Shown: piece by piece, positions 1 through 10,843 of the stretch
Position numbering within the stretch: the stretch's first letter is position 1
How the letters are laid out: the number at the start of each line of letters is the position of its first letter
Origin: Paratinospora sagittata
Lineage: Eukaryota; Streptophyta; Magnoliopsida; Ranunculales; Menispermaceae
NCBI GenBank assembly: GCA_035771175.1
Contig: CM069613.1
Span: 4,026,001-4,090,000, forward strand
Length of the DNA: 64,000 nucleotides
Direction: 5' to 3'
Position numbers and translations under genes: made by a program
Notes under the pieces: generated by a model
What the model was told of the DNA's origin: nothing
Database searches by the model: none
Seen by the model: only the letters and a program-made list of their open reading frames with translations

Positions 1-1026
1 AACACCATCACGAGGAAGTTCATGGCCTGATACTATCCTGAGTTCACGTACAATGTCCCTTTCTTGGTGTTCAACTCGGATTCTCATTGTACGTCCCTTA
101 CCAGGAAATATATGTAACCCGGTCCGTACATGTCCTTCCAGTGGACAAATACCGCATGAGGTTAACTAAGTCAAGGCATTCCGCGCCAATAATTAATTGG
201 GCTAACACTTCTCACGTCCCTAGGTGGTTACGTGACTACCTGTAGGCTATGCATGTGCATGTAGACATGTATGTATATCGTAGTACTCTCTGTCCTTGAC
301 CATTGTATTCCTTCATCACATTTACTGCACTTGTGCAACAGCTCTTGAGTCCAAAAGACAGGCATGTGGACTTTATATCTTTTAGACTAGCTTTCAATAA
401 AATTAACCAGATCAGTCCTCAAGTTGAGAGGTCACAATAGACACTTAAATACCAAGTCTTCTAGACCAATACCGCTGCCTCTCATTCACAATTCAATGGT
501 ACTAGGGACAAGACCAAGTTTGACTAATAGAATCAATTGCTAATCTAGCAGTATGATGATATACAATCCAAATGTCAAGGTACAATATGACATAATCTCA
601 ACATTGATAATATAATTGAAATAATATATGTATATCAAATAACATGATATATGTATAAATTGAGATTATGCATGTATATCAAATAACATGATACATGTAT
701 GAAAAATTTGTAAAAAAAAATAGTACATGCAAACGCAAGTTTCGCTTTCCACATTCAGATCTGCAACTCCAGTAACTCTGCACTGCACCAGGGAGAAAGA
801 GCCTCTAAAGAGAGTTTCAAAAAAAAGTCTTTAAAAATAGAGAGAGAAATTCTCAAAAAGAAAGGGAGAACACTTTAAGGGGAGAGAGAGTTGAGAGGAA
901 AGGAATGGTGAGGAAAATAAGGGGAAGGGTTCCCTTTTTATATGGGTCCCAAATATAAAGGAGACCTCATAAGAGATCCTCTTTGGACGGCTTTTTATAT
1001 ATTTTGATGCAATCCAAGGTATTACA
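1..1026. mobile_element. Probable 3' part of an LTR (solo LTR or element tail), truncated by window edge
   Basis: No open frame of note. The stretch ends in GGTATTACA at about 1018-1026, the usual right end of plant gypsy LTRs. It has a GA-rich region at 830-960, like the end of the LTR-like segment at 52407-54825. Immediately to its right the sequence is family-R DNA in inverted orientation, so this looks like an insertion into R. The left end and target duplication lie outside the window, so the call is tentative. Confidence 0.35.
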
Positions 1027-1700
1027 GTTTTAATCTTTGAAATAAAGTAATTTAAATATATTTTTATTGTAATACTAGTAAAACAAACTTTAAGTTTCAA
1101 TTAATTAATTACCTTTCTCTTTTTTTTAAATTACAAAATTACCCTAACCGCATTAGTTACGCCTTATTTAATACAGAGAGAACTTGTTGAAAAGTTCAAC
1201 CACAAAAAATCTGATGAGGAATTTTTGTATTACATTTGTGTTAAATGATGTATATGTACGTTGCGTTGCTAAAATAATAAAATAATGCATTGATTTTGAC
1301 TCTTTGACTTTATTACCAAACTTTTCTCAAAAATCAAAATAATCAAAAACTGGTGTAATTGGGTTTCAAAGGCAAAGCTAAAGTTAAAATAGCTCACCCA
1401 AATCAAGCTCATCATCCTTCTGGATAAGAGACTAAGAGCAGTCTACATTGAGTAAGTAGGCAACTTCGGCGGCCCGCCCTCATCGAATCACGATCTTAGA
1501 AAAAAAAAAGATTTACTTCACTTTTTTTTTTTTTTTGAATTAAGCTAATTGCTCTCCTTTTTATAGTCTGAAAATCAAAAGAAAGATCATAATTAATGTT
1601 CCAAAAAAAAACAAAAAAGAAGAATGCTACATAGGCATATGACCGGATTGAGTGGGTGTTTTTGGAGAGCATGATGCATACCCTCGGGTTCCATTCAGCA
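1027..1700 (-). repeat. Inverted fragment of the local R repeat family, then low-complexity DNA
   Basis: Bases 1027-1500 match, in inverted order, the R blocks elsewhere in the window. Shared pieces are the AT-rich run around 1050-1190, the 'tttgactttattaccaaac' region near 1305 and the 'gcggcccgccctcatcga' piece near 1468, all also found at 50450-52200. Bases 1500-1700 are A/T-homopolymer rich. No gene seen. Confidence 0.6.
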
Positions 1701-3068
1701 TGGATTGATCTAACACTCAGATGTGTCACGTCTGTGTCATACTCAGTGCAGATAAATGGAGAGATTTTTGGCAACATAATCCCCTAACGCGTGGCCTTCA
1801 CCAGGTGATCCTCTTTCTCCTTTCCTTTTCCTTATTTGCGCTGAAGGTTTGTCTGCGTCTCTTTTCTTATTTGATTACTGGTATCTGTTTTGGTAGAAGA
1901 GAACCGTGCATTTCCCATTTATTTTTGCATGACAGCTTAGTTTTTGCCAGAGCTTCAGAGAATGAGGGTGCAGTTCTGAAAAATATACTTCTTGAATACG
2001 CAGAAGGTTCAGGCCAATTCATAAACACAGATAAGTCTGCCATGTCTTTCAGCATAAACACTTCCCCTGCTTTAAGAACTACCATCCGCCAGCCGTTTGG
2101 TGTCCCTGAAGTAGAATGCCACTCTAAGTACTTGGGTATGCCAACCATGATTACAAGGAACAAATCCTTGGCTTTTAATTCAATTAAGGAGAGGATATGG
2201 ACTAAGATGAAGGGCTGGAAAGCCAAGCTTTTCTCCATGGGAGGGCGAGAAGTTCTTTTGAAAGCAGTCATTCAAGCCATCCCAACCTATGTGATGAGCT
2301 GCTTCAAATTTTCCAAGGGGATGTGGAGGTGCTTTGCAAAACTTATGGCAAGATTTTGGTGGGGCAGCTTATATTCAGAGAAAAAAATCCACTGGAAAAA
2401 TTTGAAATCCTTGTGCTCTTCAAAGTTTTATGGCGGTATGGGTTTTAGGAATATGGAGCTATTCAACCAGGCTCTTCTTGCCAAACAGGGTTGGCGTCTG
2501 CTGGAGAATGATTCCTCACTAGTTGCTCAAACAATGAAAGCTAGGTACTTTCAAACTTCCACCTTCCTTGAAGCCAAATTAGGATCAAGACCGTCACATT
2601 TATGGAGAAGTGTTCTATGGGGAAGAGATTTATTGAAGCTAGGCATCCAATGGCGTATTGGAGATGGTTCTCGGGTGCGCATTTTCCACGACCCATGGCT
2701 ACCCCGTGAATCAACTTTTAAACCAATTTTCCCTGCTGCACTACCCCCAGATTCAATGGTATCAGACCTCATTGTGGGGCGAAGTTGTTGAAACTCTCTG
2801 TTAATCAGGAACTCTTTCCATACTGATGATGCTAATCTGATTCTAGCTATCCCTCTTGGTGGTTGTGAAAACCCAGACACTCTAGCCTGGCAGATAAGCG
2901 GGGCCAATTTACAGTGAAAAGTTGTTATCATCTTGCTTTGTCAACACTGATGGAAGGATCAACGTCCCATGGGCAGTCCAATACGATTTGCTGGCGCAGA
3001 CTTTGGAGCTTAAATCGTCCAAGCAAGGTAAAGATATTCTTCTGGAAGACAATTCATAGATGCCTACC
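1700..3068 (+). pseudogene. LINE (non-LTR retrotransposon) reverse transcriptase fragment, 5' part of a split copy
   Basis: The longest open stretch (1721-2791) and adjoining frames encode the second half of a plant L1-type ORF2. The 'RGLHQGDPLSP' palm motif is near 1790, and the thumb/connection region 'KGWKAKLFSMGGREVLLKAV' is around 2210-2270. Next comes 'ARFWWGS', then a zinc-finger-bearing tail that continues after a Copia insertion. It is defective. The catalytic F-A-D-D-S motif reads F-L-H-D-S near 1922-1940, several frameshifts separate the palm from the thumb, and the N-terminal endonuclease is absent. Reading resumes at 7926, so the Copia element landed in an already decayed LINE. 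Confidence 0.85.
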
Positions 3069-3354
3069 TGAAAGAATTGGTTTTCCTTGATTCTATTGAT
3101 TCACCCATAGGTAATATATATACAATATTACAAATCAGAATATACATATTCTAAAAATAGAAGATTAGATATTCTAGTATAATCTATAATATGACAATTA
3201 TACCATATTGACCAAATCAGAATATATATATTCTAAAAATAGAAGATTAGATATTCTAGTATAATCTATAATATGACAATTATACCATATTGACCAAATC
3301 AGAATATACATATTCTAAAAATAGAAGATTAGATATTCTAGTATAATCTTAATA
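3069..3354 (-). repeat. Copia 3' LTR (left), with an extra 82-bp unit
   Basis: 286 bp. It holds two full copies plus one partial copy of an 82-bp unit that begins 'aatcagaatatacatattct'. The right LTR holds only one full and one partial copy, and the length difference (82 bp) is exactly one unit. Outside that unit I see about one mismatch to the right LTR. Confidence 0.9.
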
Positions 3355-3360
3355 CCCCCC

Positions 3361-6039
3361 TCAAGTTGGAGCATGGAGATCACAAATGCCCAACTTGCTA
3401 AGTAGATACAGAAACTTGTGCTTGCCAAGAGCCTTGGTGAAGATGTCGGCAAGCTGATCATCAATAGACACATGAGACGTAGAAATAATACCGTCACGAA
3501 TGGCATCACGCACATAATGACAATCAACTTCAATATGCTTGGTACGCTCATGGAAGACAGGATTTTGAGCAATGTAGAGTGCCGACTGACTATTACAGTA
3601 TAAGCGCATGGCTGGCGAATGTGTGACACCCAAACTCACAAGCAGAGCTTTGAGCCATTTCAACTCTGAAGTGACGGCAGCCATGGAACGATACTCGGCT
3701 TCAGCAAAAGACCGGGACACCGTATGTTGTTTCTTGGTCTTCCAAGAAATCGGAGAAAATCCAAGAAACACTATCCAACCAGTAAGAGGCCGTCTAGTCA
3801 AAGGGCACATAGCCCAATCTGAATCGCACCAACCTGTTAGAGATAACTCACAATCAGTGCGAAGAAGAATGCCTTGACCCGGACACCCTTTTAAGTAGCG
3901 AACCGTACGAAGCGCCGCATCCCAATGATCCTGACGAGGGTGTTGCATAAACTGAGCCAAGATATGAACTGTATAAACCAAGTCAGGACGGGTGGAGGTT
4001 AAGTAAATGAGACGACCCACAAGTCGTCTATACCTTTCAGGATCGGCGAGCAAAGGGCCTTTGGCGAGAGCCAATGTGTGATTCTGCTCCATGGGAAAGC
4101 CAACGGGACGAGACCCCAATAAGCCAGTTTCAGCAATAATATCAAGAGTGTATTTTCGTTGACACAAGAAGATGCCCTCTGAATTACGAGCAACCTCAAT
4201 ACCAAGAAAATACTTCAAGGCACCCAAATCTTTCATATGGAAACACTCGTGCAAATAAGCCTTGAAATGGTCAACAGCGGAAGCATCATTACCAGAAATA
4301 ATGAGATCATCAACATACACAAGAACATTAAGTTGTACCGATCCCTGATGTAGAGCAAACAGAGAATAGTCTGAATAAGACTGAAGGAAACCATAAGTCT
4401 TCAAAGAAGCAGCTAACTTAGCATACCAGCACCGCGGAGCCTGTCGTAGACCATACAAAGACTTCTTGAGACGACACACTAAACCAGGAGTGCGAACGTT
4501 GAAGCCAGGAGGAAGTTTCATGTAAACTTCTTCATCAAGATCACCATGAAGAAACGCATTATGAACATCCATCTGATGCAAAACCCAATTCTTGACCGCT
4601 GCAACTGCTAAGAAGGCACGAACAGTGACCATTTTCGCAACTGGAGCAAAAGTTTCATTATAATCAACCCCCTCAACTTGATGATTGCCAAAAATAACCA
4701 GACGAGCCTTAAGACGCTCTACTTGCCCATCCGCATGATATTTGATTTTGTATACCCATTTAGAACCAAGAGCCTTTTTATGAGGAGGTAAAACTGCCAT
4801 TTCCCAGGTGCCATTAGCTTCTAAAGCAGCAATTTCTTTCTGCATAGCATCGCGCCAACCTTCATCTTGCATAGCTTCTTTAAAAGAACGAGGCTCAATG
4901 CCTTCAGTGATCGCTGCAAGAAAAACACGGTGTCGTGGAGAAAACTTATTACAATTCACATAATATGCTATAGGATAAGGAGTACCTGAGGAGCTAGTAG
5001 AAGACGATGAACACTCAGATGGACTCGAAGATTGTACAGTGTGGGTAACAAAGTCACGAAGAAGAACGGAGGGACGCTTATCCCGCAACCCGCGCCCTAA
5101 GTCATCGGTGGAGGCAGGAGGAGACAGAAGTGCAGGGGGCACATGAGGCGATATGGGATTCAGCACAATGTCAGTCCCAATTGCAGGGGCTGCATGATCA
5201 TCAACCAAAGAAGTCTCCAAGTCTTCCAAAAAATCAACATCAATCCCCGCATTAGAATCAGGTGGAGACGAGGAATAAGCTGGCACTTGAGAAGTAGAAA
5301 CAGTCTCGTAAGGAAATTCATTTTCATGAAACTTTACATCTCTGGAAACAAAGATGTCACCTGTCTGAAGGTCATATAATTTCCACCCTTTCTTCCCATG
5401 TGGATAACCAATAAAGACACACTTCCTACTTCGAGGAGCAAATTTATTACCTTTGGCCTTTTGATTATGGGCAAAAGCTAAACAACCAAAAACCTTAAGT
5501 TCATCAAACTCAGGTGCCTGGCCAAAGAGAATTTCAAAGGGAGTTGTATTGTGGAGCAAACCAGAAGGAGTTCTGTTAATGAGATACACTGCACCAAGCA
5601 CACATTCTCCCCAAAAAGTAATAGGAAGATTGCCTTGAAACATCAAAGCACGACCCACATTAAGAATATGTTGATGTTTTCGTTCCACACGACCATTTTG
5701 TTGAGGAGTCCCAACACAAGAGGTTTGAAAAATAATGCCATGTGTATCAAAATAATCCAACATACATTTAAACTCCGTACCATTATCACTCCGTACTAAT
5801 TTGACATGTGTTTCAAATTGGCGGGCAATCATAGCAAAAAATGAACAAAAAACTTGATAAACTTGTGTTTTTGAACGCAATAAATAAACCCATACAGCTC
5901 TTGAAAAATCATCCACCAAAGTCAAAAAATAATGTGCTCCACACGAAGAGGGTATCTTATTTGGGCCCCATAAATCACAATGAATAAGTTCTAACAGGAA
6001 AACTATCACGTTTTTGCTTTGCTTGAGGACAAACTTCAC
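3361..6039 (-). CDS. Copia pol: integrase, reverse transcriptase, RNase H
   Basis: 892-codon open frame. The integrase core shows the D-D-E pattern: 'HCDLWGP' near residue 20, 'VRSDNGTEF' near 83 and 'PQQNGRVERKH' near 112. The Copia reverse transcriptase follows, with 'GSKWVYKIKYHADG' near residue 425 and the catalytic 'YVDD' near 580. It ends in a Ty1-type RNase H with 'GWCDSDWA' near 720 and 'KHIEVDCHYVRD' near 840. The frame ends two codons before the polypurine tract, as is usual. The first listed Met is not a natural start. In relatives this frame is continuous with gag, and here it is separated by a frameshift just upstream of the first integrase Asp. Confidence 0.92.
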   Translation of the reverse strand: MKFVLKQSKNVIVFLLELIHCDLWGPNKIPSSCGAHYFLTLVDDFSRAVWVYLLRSKTQVYQVFCSFFAMIARQFETHVKLVRSDNGTEFKCMLDYFDTHGIIFQTSCVGTPQQNGRVERKHQHILNVGRALMFQGNLPITFWGECVLGAVYLINRTPSGLLHNTTPFEILFGQAPEFDELKVFGCLAFAHNQKAKGNKFAPRSRKCVFIGYPHGKKGWKLYDLQTGDIFVSRDVKFHENEFPYETVSTSQVPAYSSSPPDSNAGIDVDFLEDLETSLVDDHAAPAIGTDIVLNPISPHVPPALLSPPASTDDLGRGLRDKRPSVLLRDFVTHTVQSSSPSECSSSSTSSSGTPYPIAYYVNCNKFSPRHRVFLAAITEGIEPRSFKEAMQDEGWRDAMQKEIAALEANGTWEMAVLPPHKKALGSKWVYKIKYHADGQVERLKARLVIFGNHQVEGVDYNETFAPVAKMVTVRAFLAVAAVKNWVLHQMDVHNAFLHGDLDEEVYMKLPPGFNVRTPGLVCRLKKSLYGLRQAPRCWYAKLAASLKTYGFLQSYSDYSLFALHQGSVQLNVLVYVDDLIISGNDASAVDHFKAYLHECFHMKDLGALKYFLGIEVARNSEGIFLCQRKYTLDIIAETGLLGSRPVGFPMEQNHTLALAKGPLLADPERYRRLVGRLIYLTSTRPDLVYTVHILAQFMQHPRQDHWDAALRTVRYLKGCPGQGILLRTDCELSLTGWCDSDWAMCPLTRRPLTGWIVFLGFSPISWKTKKQHTVSRSFAEAEYRSMAAVTSELKWLKALLVSLGVTHSPAMRLYCNSQSALYIAQNPVFHERTKHIEVDCHYVRDAIRDGIISTSHVSIDDQLADIFTKALGKHKFLYLLSKLGICDLHAPT

Positions 6040-7648
6040 ATGCTTTATTCAATTTCTTTCTAGAAGTACTGGAAGAAATAGCCGGAACTAACTTGACGAC
6101 TCTATCTGACGGATGCCCCAGACGACGATGCCACAACTCAAAATCTGAAATCTCTGGAACCGTTACCGCACACACTGTAGGAATCCGCCGAAAATAATAG
6201 AGTCCATCCTTACGTTCACCGGCTCCAATCAGACTCCCCAAGCGTAGGTCCTGTATAGCACATAATGAATCAGTGAATTGTAAAAGACATTTAGAATCAT
6301 CAATTAATTGTGACACCGAGATTAAGTTGCAATGTAACTGTGGTACAAATAAAACATGTTCAAGTATCAACCCATCAGTCAACAAAACGCGGCCAGCCTT
6401 AGTAGCAATGGCATGTGCGCCGTTAGGTAACCCAACTGAACATTGCGAAATATGATGAGTGTCCGTCAAACATGATTCAGTGCCAGTAACATGGTGAGAA
6501 GCACCAGTATCAATAATCCAGGAAAAAGAAGAGAACTCACCCATCATCTGATCATGCTGGCTATTATTTATCATATTCAATAAAATTTGAACCTGCTCCG
6601 GTTTTAAGTCAGGCAAAGAAATGCCAGAGGACCCATGAGAGGAGGCCACTGAATCGGTCCCCCCACCAGCCACAGCATTTGCAGCGACGACCGTGGCGGC
6701 CACGGCTTTGGGCCGACCACGAGGAGCAGTCGGAGGAGCCGCAGGAGGTGGTTGTGCATTGGGCCGTGCACTGCCTTGGACTCCACGGTTCCGATCTTCC
6801 CACCAATCCGGATATCCATGCGTTTTGAAACAAGTATTGTCATCATGACCCGATCGCTTACAAACAGAACAATACAATTTTGATTTATCGGGACGGGTAA
6901 CATGAGCCTTGGGTCGTGCAGTTTGTAGAGCAAACGCATGGATTTCCTCCTTGTCCGCTCTATCTCGAGCAATACCCCGAGACTTTTCTTCCTGAAGACA
7001 TGCTTGATACACACGATCGAGATCAGGTGAAGGAGAAGTGGACAACAAATTAGAACGTACCGTTGCATATAACTCATCGTTAATGCCAATGAGAAATTGA
7101 TGGAGTTTCTCCTCCTCCCGATCCGCAGCAAATCGACCAGCAACATCACAAGTACAATTACCACAGGCACACGCATGAAGATGCTTGAGACGATCCAATT
7201 CATAATACAATCCCATCAAACGGGTATAATAATCATCAATAGACATATTCGAAGTTTGCTTACAGTTGGTAATATCGGCCCTCAATTGTTGAAGGCGAGG
7301 ACCATTGGCCACGCAAAACCGCTTCTCAAGATAATCCCAAAGTCGTTTGGCTTCATCATGAAAAGGAATGGAGGCCGCCAATTTTGGATCAAGAGTCCGT
7401 GTGATCCAGGAGACAAGCATAGAATTGACAGTGTCCCAATCGAGTTGTTTCTTCTTCTCCGTCGGTTTGGTGAATGTCCCATCAACAAACACAAACTTTC
7501 GGCGAGCTTTCAAAGACAACTTAATTGCACGTACCCATGCAATATAATTGTCATTAGAAAGGATCACGTGGGTGATCATATTCCCGGGTTGATCTCCAGA
7601 CCCAAGATAATAAGGAGAATGGGGATCTATTTTCCCATCGTCGGCCAT
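5975..7648 (-). CDS. Copia gag, zinc knuckle, protease, pre-integrase
   Basis: 557 codons starting with 'MADDGKIDPHSPYYLGSGDQ', a typical plant Copia gag N-terminus, 74 bp inside the right LTR. The zinc knuckle has C-x2-C-x4-H-x4-C spacing (CSVCKRSGHDDNTC, near residue 258). The aspartic protease motif D-T-G-A-S is near residue 382. The pre-integrase 'LWHRRLGHPSDR' with the downstream 'CEVCPQAKQ' supplies the His2Cys2 element near residues 505-545. It then runs out of frame into a stop. The start is chosen because it is the first ATG after the primer-binding site and matches the family's gag start. Confidence 0.92.
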   Translation of the reverse strand: MADDGKIDPHSPYYLGSGDQPGNMITHVILSNDNYIAWVRAIKLSLKARRKFVFVDGTFTKPTEKKKQLDWDTVNSMLVSWITRTLDPKLAASIPFHDEAKRLWDYLEKRFCVANGPRLQQLRADITNCKQTSNMSIDDYYTRLMGLYYELDRLKHLHACACGNCTCDVAGRFAADREEEKLHQFLIGINDELYATVRSNLLSTSPSPDLDRVYQACLQEEKSRGIARDRADKEEIHAFALQTARPKAHVTRPDKSKLYCSVCKRSGHDDNTCFKTHGYPDWWEDRNRGVQGSARPNAQPPPAAPPTAPRGRPKAVAATVVAANAVAGGGTDSVASSHGSSGISLPDLKPEQVQILLNMINNSQHDQMMGEFSSFSWIIDTGASHHVTGTESCLTDTHHISQCSVGLPNGAHAIATKAGRVLLTDGLILEHVLFVPQLHCNLISVSQLIDDSKCLLQFTDSLCAIQDLRLGSLIGAGERKDGLYYFRRIPTVCAVTVPEISDFELWHRRLGHPSDRVVKLVPAISSSTSRKKLNKACEVCPQAKQKRDSFPVRTYSL

Positions 7649-7709
7649 GATGATGATGGCTGAAGAAATCGTAGAAAAAAAATGGGTAAGAGCTTGCTAG
7701 GCTGCTAGG

Positions 7710-7721
7710 GCTCTGATACCA
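7710..7721 (-). other. Copia primer-binding site (initiator tRNA-Met)
   Basis: On the minus strand it reads TGGTATCAGAGC, complementary to the 3' end of plant initiator tRNA-Met. It touches the 5' LTR (7722) with no spacer. Confidence 0.9.
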
Positions 7722-7925
7722 TGAAAGAATTGGTTTTCCTTGATTCTATTGATTCACCCATAGGTAATATATATACAATATTACAAATCAGAATATACAT
7801 ATTCTAAAAATAGAAGATTAGATATTCTAGTATAATCTATAATATGGCAATTATACCATATTGACCAAATCAGAATATACATATTCTAAAAATAGAAGAT
7901 TAGATATTCTAGTATAATCTTAATA
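7722..7925 (-). repeat. Copia 5' LTR (right)
   Basis: 204 bp, running from TGAAAGAATTGG at 7722 to CTTAATA at 7925 on the plus strand. It matches the left LTR except for one fewer 82-bp unit and about one substitution (g versus a in 'aatatggcaatt'). Confidence 0.9.
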
Positions 7926-8740
7926 CTACCTCTTGCTGAAAATCTTGAAAGGAGAAACATTGCACCAATGGCAATGTGTGTGGTATGTAGGAGTCACCCC
8001 GAAACAATGCAACATGTGTTTTCCTCATGTAGAGTGGCTAAGGAGGCCTAGTGAAACCTGACCTTTAAGGAGAGGGAGAGTCGCACACGATTCCTCGCAG
8101 CAGGATCGATGCTTAATGCAGTGATGGAAGGTGATGATCTATGCTCAGAAGACTCGGAAGCTACTATCACAATATTATGGGCCTTGTGGTTCAACAGGAA
8201 CAAGTGGGCTCATGGGGATATTGGTCATGACGACGCAGCCATTGCTAAATAGGTTACCAGTTACCTCTCGTCTTTTCGGGAAGCAAGGCACGGCCTTGGT
8301 CCACCATACACCAGGCCAAGGACCACAACTCATAAAGAAGATAGCCGATGGGTTCCACCAAATAAAGGTGTATACAAGCTTAATACGGATGCAGCTCTGG
8401 ATCAAAACTCATGGGAGGACCGGATTGGGTATTGTTATTAGAAATGAAAAAGGACAACTAATGTTAGCAGCTGCCATACCCTTGTCATTCATTCTTCAAG
8501 TTACCTTCCACTCCAAGCTGAGTCGCATTCACTGTTGGAACTGGGAACGATCAAAATGAAAGATCACCATCGATTGGAACTGGGAACGATAGTTCAGGAC
8601 ATTCACCGTCTTGAGAACTATTTAGGCATAACTGACTTTACTCCCTATCAGTAGGAAGAATAATTATGTTGCTCATGCATTAGCCAAATAGCAAATTTAG
8701 TTGAGGATCTAGTTGTTTGGATTGAGCATTATCGATTTTT
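7926..8740 (+). pseudogene. LINE fragment, 3' part (zinc finger and RNase H), continuation of 1700-3068
   Basis: Read across the Copia insertion, the LINE frame resumes at once. The zf-RVT-like region with 'CVVC', His and a later Cys lies at 7975-8035. Around 8340-8400 is an RNase H-like domain (RVT_3) with 'YKLNTDAAL', followed by 'IVIRNEKG'. The C-terminal 'VAHALAK' motif of plant LINE RNase H is near 8670. A stop follows the zinc finger near 8049, and there are frameshifts around 8400-8520. No poly(A) tail or target duplication of the LINE itself is visible. Confidence 0.82.
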
Positions 8741-8749
8741 CGGGATGCG

Positions 8750-9890
8750 AGGTGTCCTCCAAGCCACGTGCTTGCCATACCCATATTTGATTCACCTTCA
8801 TTAAATGAAACGTGGTGCCCATGTGAAGAAATTGCCTCAGCCAAGATTTTGTCAAATTTTGACTGACATGGCCCTACCTGGTAGTTAATGCTGCAGTTGT
8901 CCATCTCTCTCATCACCATGTGCTGGTCGTTGCCGGAGGCACCTCACCGGTGATCGGGAATTTGCACCGCCATTTCCGCCATTTCCGCCATTTCCATGCT
9001 TTGTACTCCCTCAGAGCTAGTAGGAGCTTCCTCTTGCTTGGATCTACCTTCTACGCTTTTTGAGACAACCTTGGAACGTGCAGCCTCGCTAAACCTCAGC
9101 CACAATCCATATTGGAGTTGATTTCTCTTCTGCAGATCATCTTCAAGCAAGTAGATCTCACACGACTTGAGCGTATGAGACATTTTACCACAGTAGAAAT
9201 AAAAGTCTGGCAGCCTTTCGTATTTCAAGGAAACCAAAGCGGTTCATTCTCTGGCATCTTGATTTTCATACCACGACGAAGGGCCCTGCTGATGTCTAGC
9301 CAAACTCTGATTCTCAGGGATTTTCCCCAACAACAGTGACGCTGGTCCTCAGTAATTTCCACAAAACGTCATAGTGCATTGCCAATCATTTTACCAACCT
9401 CCTTGTTCATGAATGCAATAGGCAAATCGTAAACATGGATCCAAAACTTACCCCAGATCATTTCAACTTCAGAAGGTCTTATTAACCCATCCACTTCGGC
9501 TAAGACCACAAGAGCTTTATCGAAATGCCACGATTCCCCTTCAAGCACCCTCCGTTTGTCGACCATATTCCCAAACTGCAAAATGAAAAGCCTGTCCCCA
9601 ATTTCCTTAAAGGAAATGGGTTTTGAAGTCTTCCACAACTGCTTCATTGTCGAGCGCTTTGGGAGAAAAGGAAATTGGGTTTTGAAGTCTTCCACAACTG
9701 CTTCATTGTCGAGCGCTTTGGGAGAAATGACTTTTGTGTAAAGACATTGTTTAAAGTCCCAATTCTCCATCTTACCATTGCAATTATCCACTTCATGTAC
9801 ATGTTCTTCATCCATGACCTTGAGAGCATTCCATAAATTCTCCACTTCGCCATCCATACTCGCACCTCCAAACGGAAGATTAACGCCCAC
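8750..9890 (-). pseudogene. LINE ORF1 (DUF4283 gag-like protein) fragment
   Basis: The minus strand encodes a DUF4283-type ORF1 in two pieces. Positions 9890-9369 carry 'ISFKEIGDRLFILQFGN', then 'RRVLEGESWHFDKALVVL' and 'FWIHVYDLPIAFMNKEVG', the core of the domain. Positions 9237-8944 carry the CCHC-like tail 'LPDFYFYCGKMSHTLKSC', in which the first Cys of the knuckle has become Tyr. The two pieces are in different frames. A 59-bp tandem duplication begins at 9618 and again at 9677. Orientation is opposite to the LINE at 1700-8740, so it is a separate copy. A second fragment lies at 26064-26411. Confidence 0.8.
9618..9735. repeat. 59-bp tandem duplication inside the LINE ORF1 fragment
   Basis: The segment beginning 'gggttttgaagtcttccaca' occurs at 9618 and again at 9677. 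The sister copy at 26090-26200 has it once, so the duplication arose after the two regions separated. Confidence 0.85.
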
Positions 9891-10760
9891 TACTGACGGA
9901 AACTCTCAGAAGACACTTCCGACAACTTTTTCCACTTTCAGTTTATTTATTCATTTCTTGTTAGATAATGTTATAAGATTCTTATAACTAAAACATTTGT
10001 CCTTTATCTATAATAACGGCTCTGCAATATCAAAGGTTTTCAGCTATTAATTAGTTAATTTATGTATTAAATAACTTTAGATCTTGAATTTCAGGTCAAA
10101 GTTATTCGTGCTATCTCAGTTGACTTTACATTGATATTTTGTTATTTTGTGGTTAATGCGGCCATGTTAACCCCCGGTTACTTAGCCAAATCAATGATAT
10201 TCATATATATACTTTTTTTTCTTTTTCTTTTTTTACGGAAGAATGTTAAAACGATTCAAAGATGTCTATTTAAATTTATAGTCAAAATGATGTAGCGTCT
10301 ACCTCACAACACATAATTATATTTCATAATGCATGGACAACCTTAGTGGGTCTTTTAGTCATTTACAAGAAAACTATGGATATAATTATGTAAATATGAT
10401 TATATTTGTCCTATTTATTATCATATTTGTTACACATTTGTAATGAAGATAAAATTATATGCTAGATACATTATCATAACACAAACTACTCTTACCGATA
10501 TTATACTTTTGCGGCATTTGAAAATTAACTAACTGATTGTACTTTCGTGGCATCATGAAAAATTAAATTTCAAATATAAGCTCTTAAAATGATTAATTTC
10601 ATTAATGATATAATGATGCATTCAAAGGATGATATAGCCTTATTAGTTTTATTGTCAAACATGTCATGATCAACAACATAATTTATCAATTGACCTTAAA
10701 AAACGGAGTTAGAAATTTTATTATAATTGGTACAATGAAGAAAAGGTTGACTATATACTG
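9891..10760. other. Non-coding DNA shared with 26430-27590
   Basis: No gene seen. From the 5' side of the LINE ORF1 fragment to just downstream of the 7S-globulin-like gene, this stretch matches 26430-27590 with small indels. Landmarks are 'ttgttagataat' near 9960, 'gttaacccccggttacttag' near 10165 and 'ttaatgatataatgatgcat' near 10603. It is part of the large duplicated unit that includes the gene. Confidence 0.7.
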
Positions 10761-10843
10761 AGACCATGAAACCTGATCTTCAGCCATTTATTTCTCAGAA
10801 TTTCAAATGCAAAACACATACGCTTGTGATAACATTCTCCTCA

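Larger units (their letters stand above)
3069..7925 (-). mobile_element. Nearly complete young Copia LTR retrotransposon (4.86 kb)
   Basis: The left LTR is 3069-3354 and the right LTR 7722-7925. The 5-bp target duplication CTACC lies at 3064-3068 and 7926-7930. The primer-binding site TGGTATCAGAGC (initiator tRNA-Met type, minus strand) occupies 7721-7710 and directly abuts the right (5') LTR. The polypurine tract GAGGGGGG is at 3362-3355. Domain order on the minus strand is gag, protease, integrase, reverse transcriptase, RNase H, which defines Copia. On the minus strand the LTR starts TA and ends CA, the known non-canonical TACA type. The coding region carries one frameshift near 6000-6040, so this copy is probably not autonomous now. 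Confidence 0.95.

Noticed and set aside
3418..3877. Plus-strand frames opposite Copia pol
   Set aside because: They are antisense shadows of the RNase H and reverse transcriptase coding sequence.
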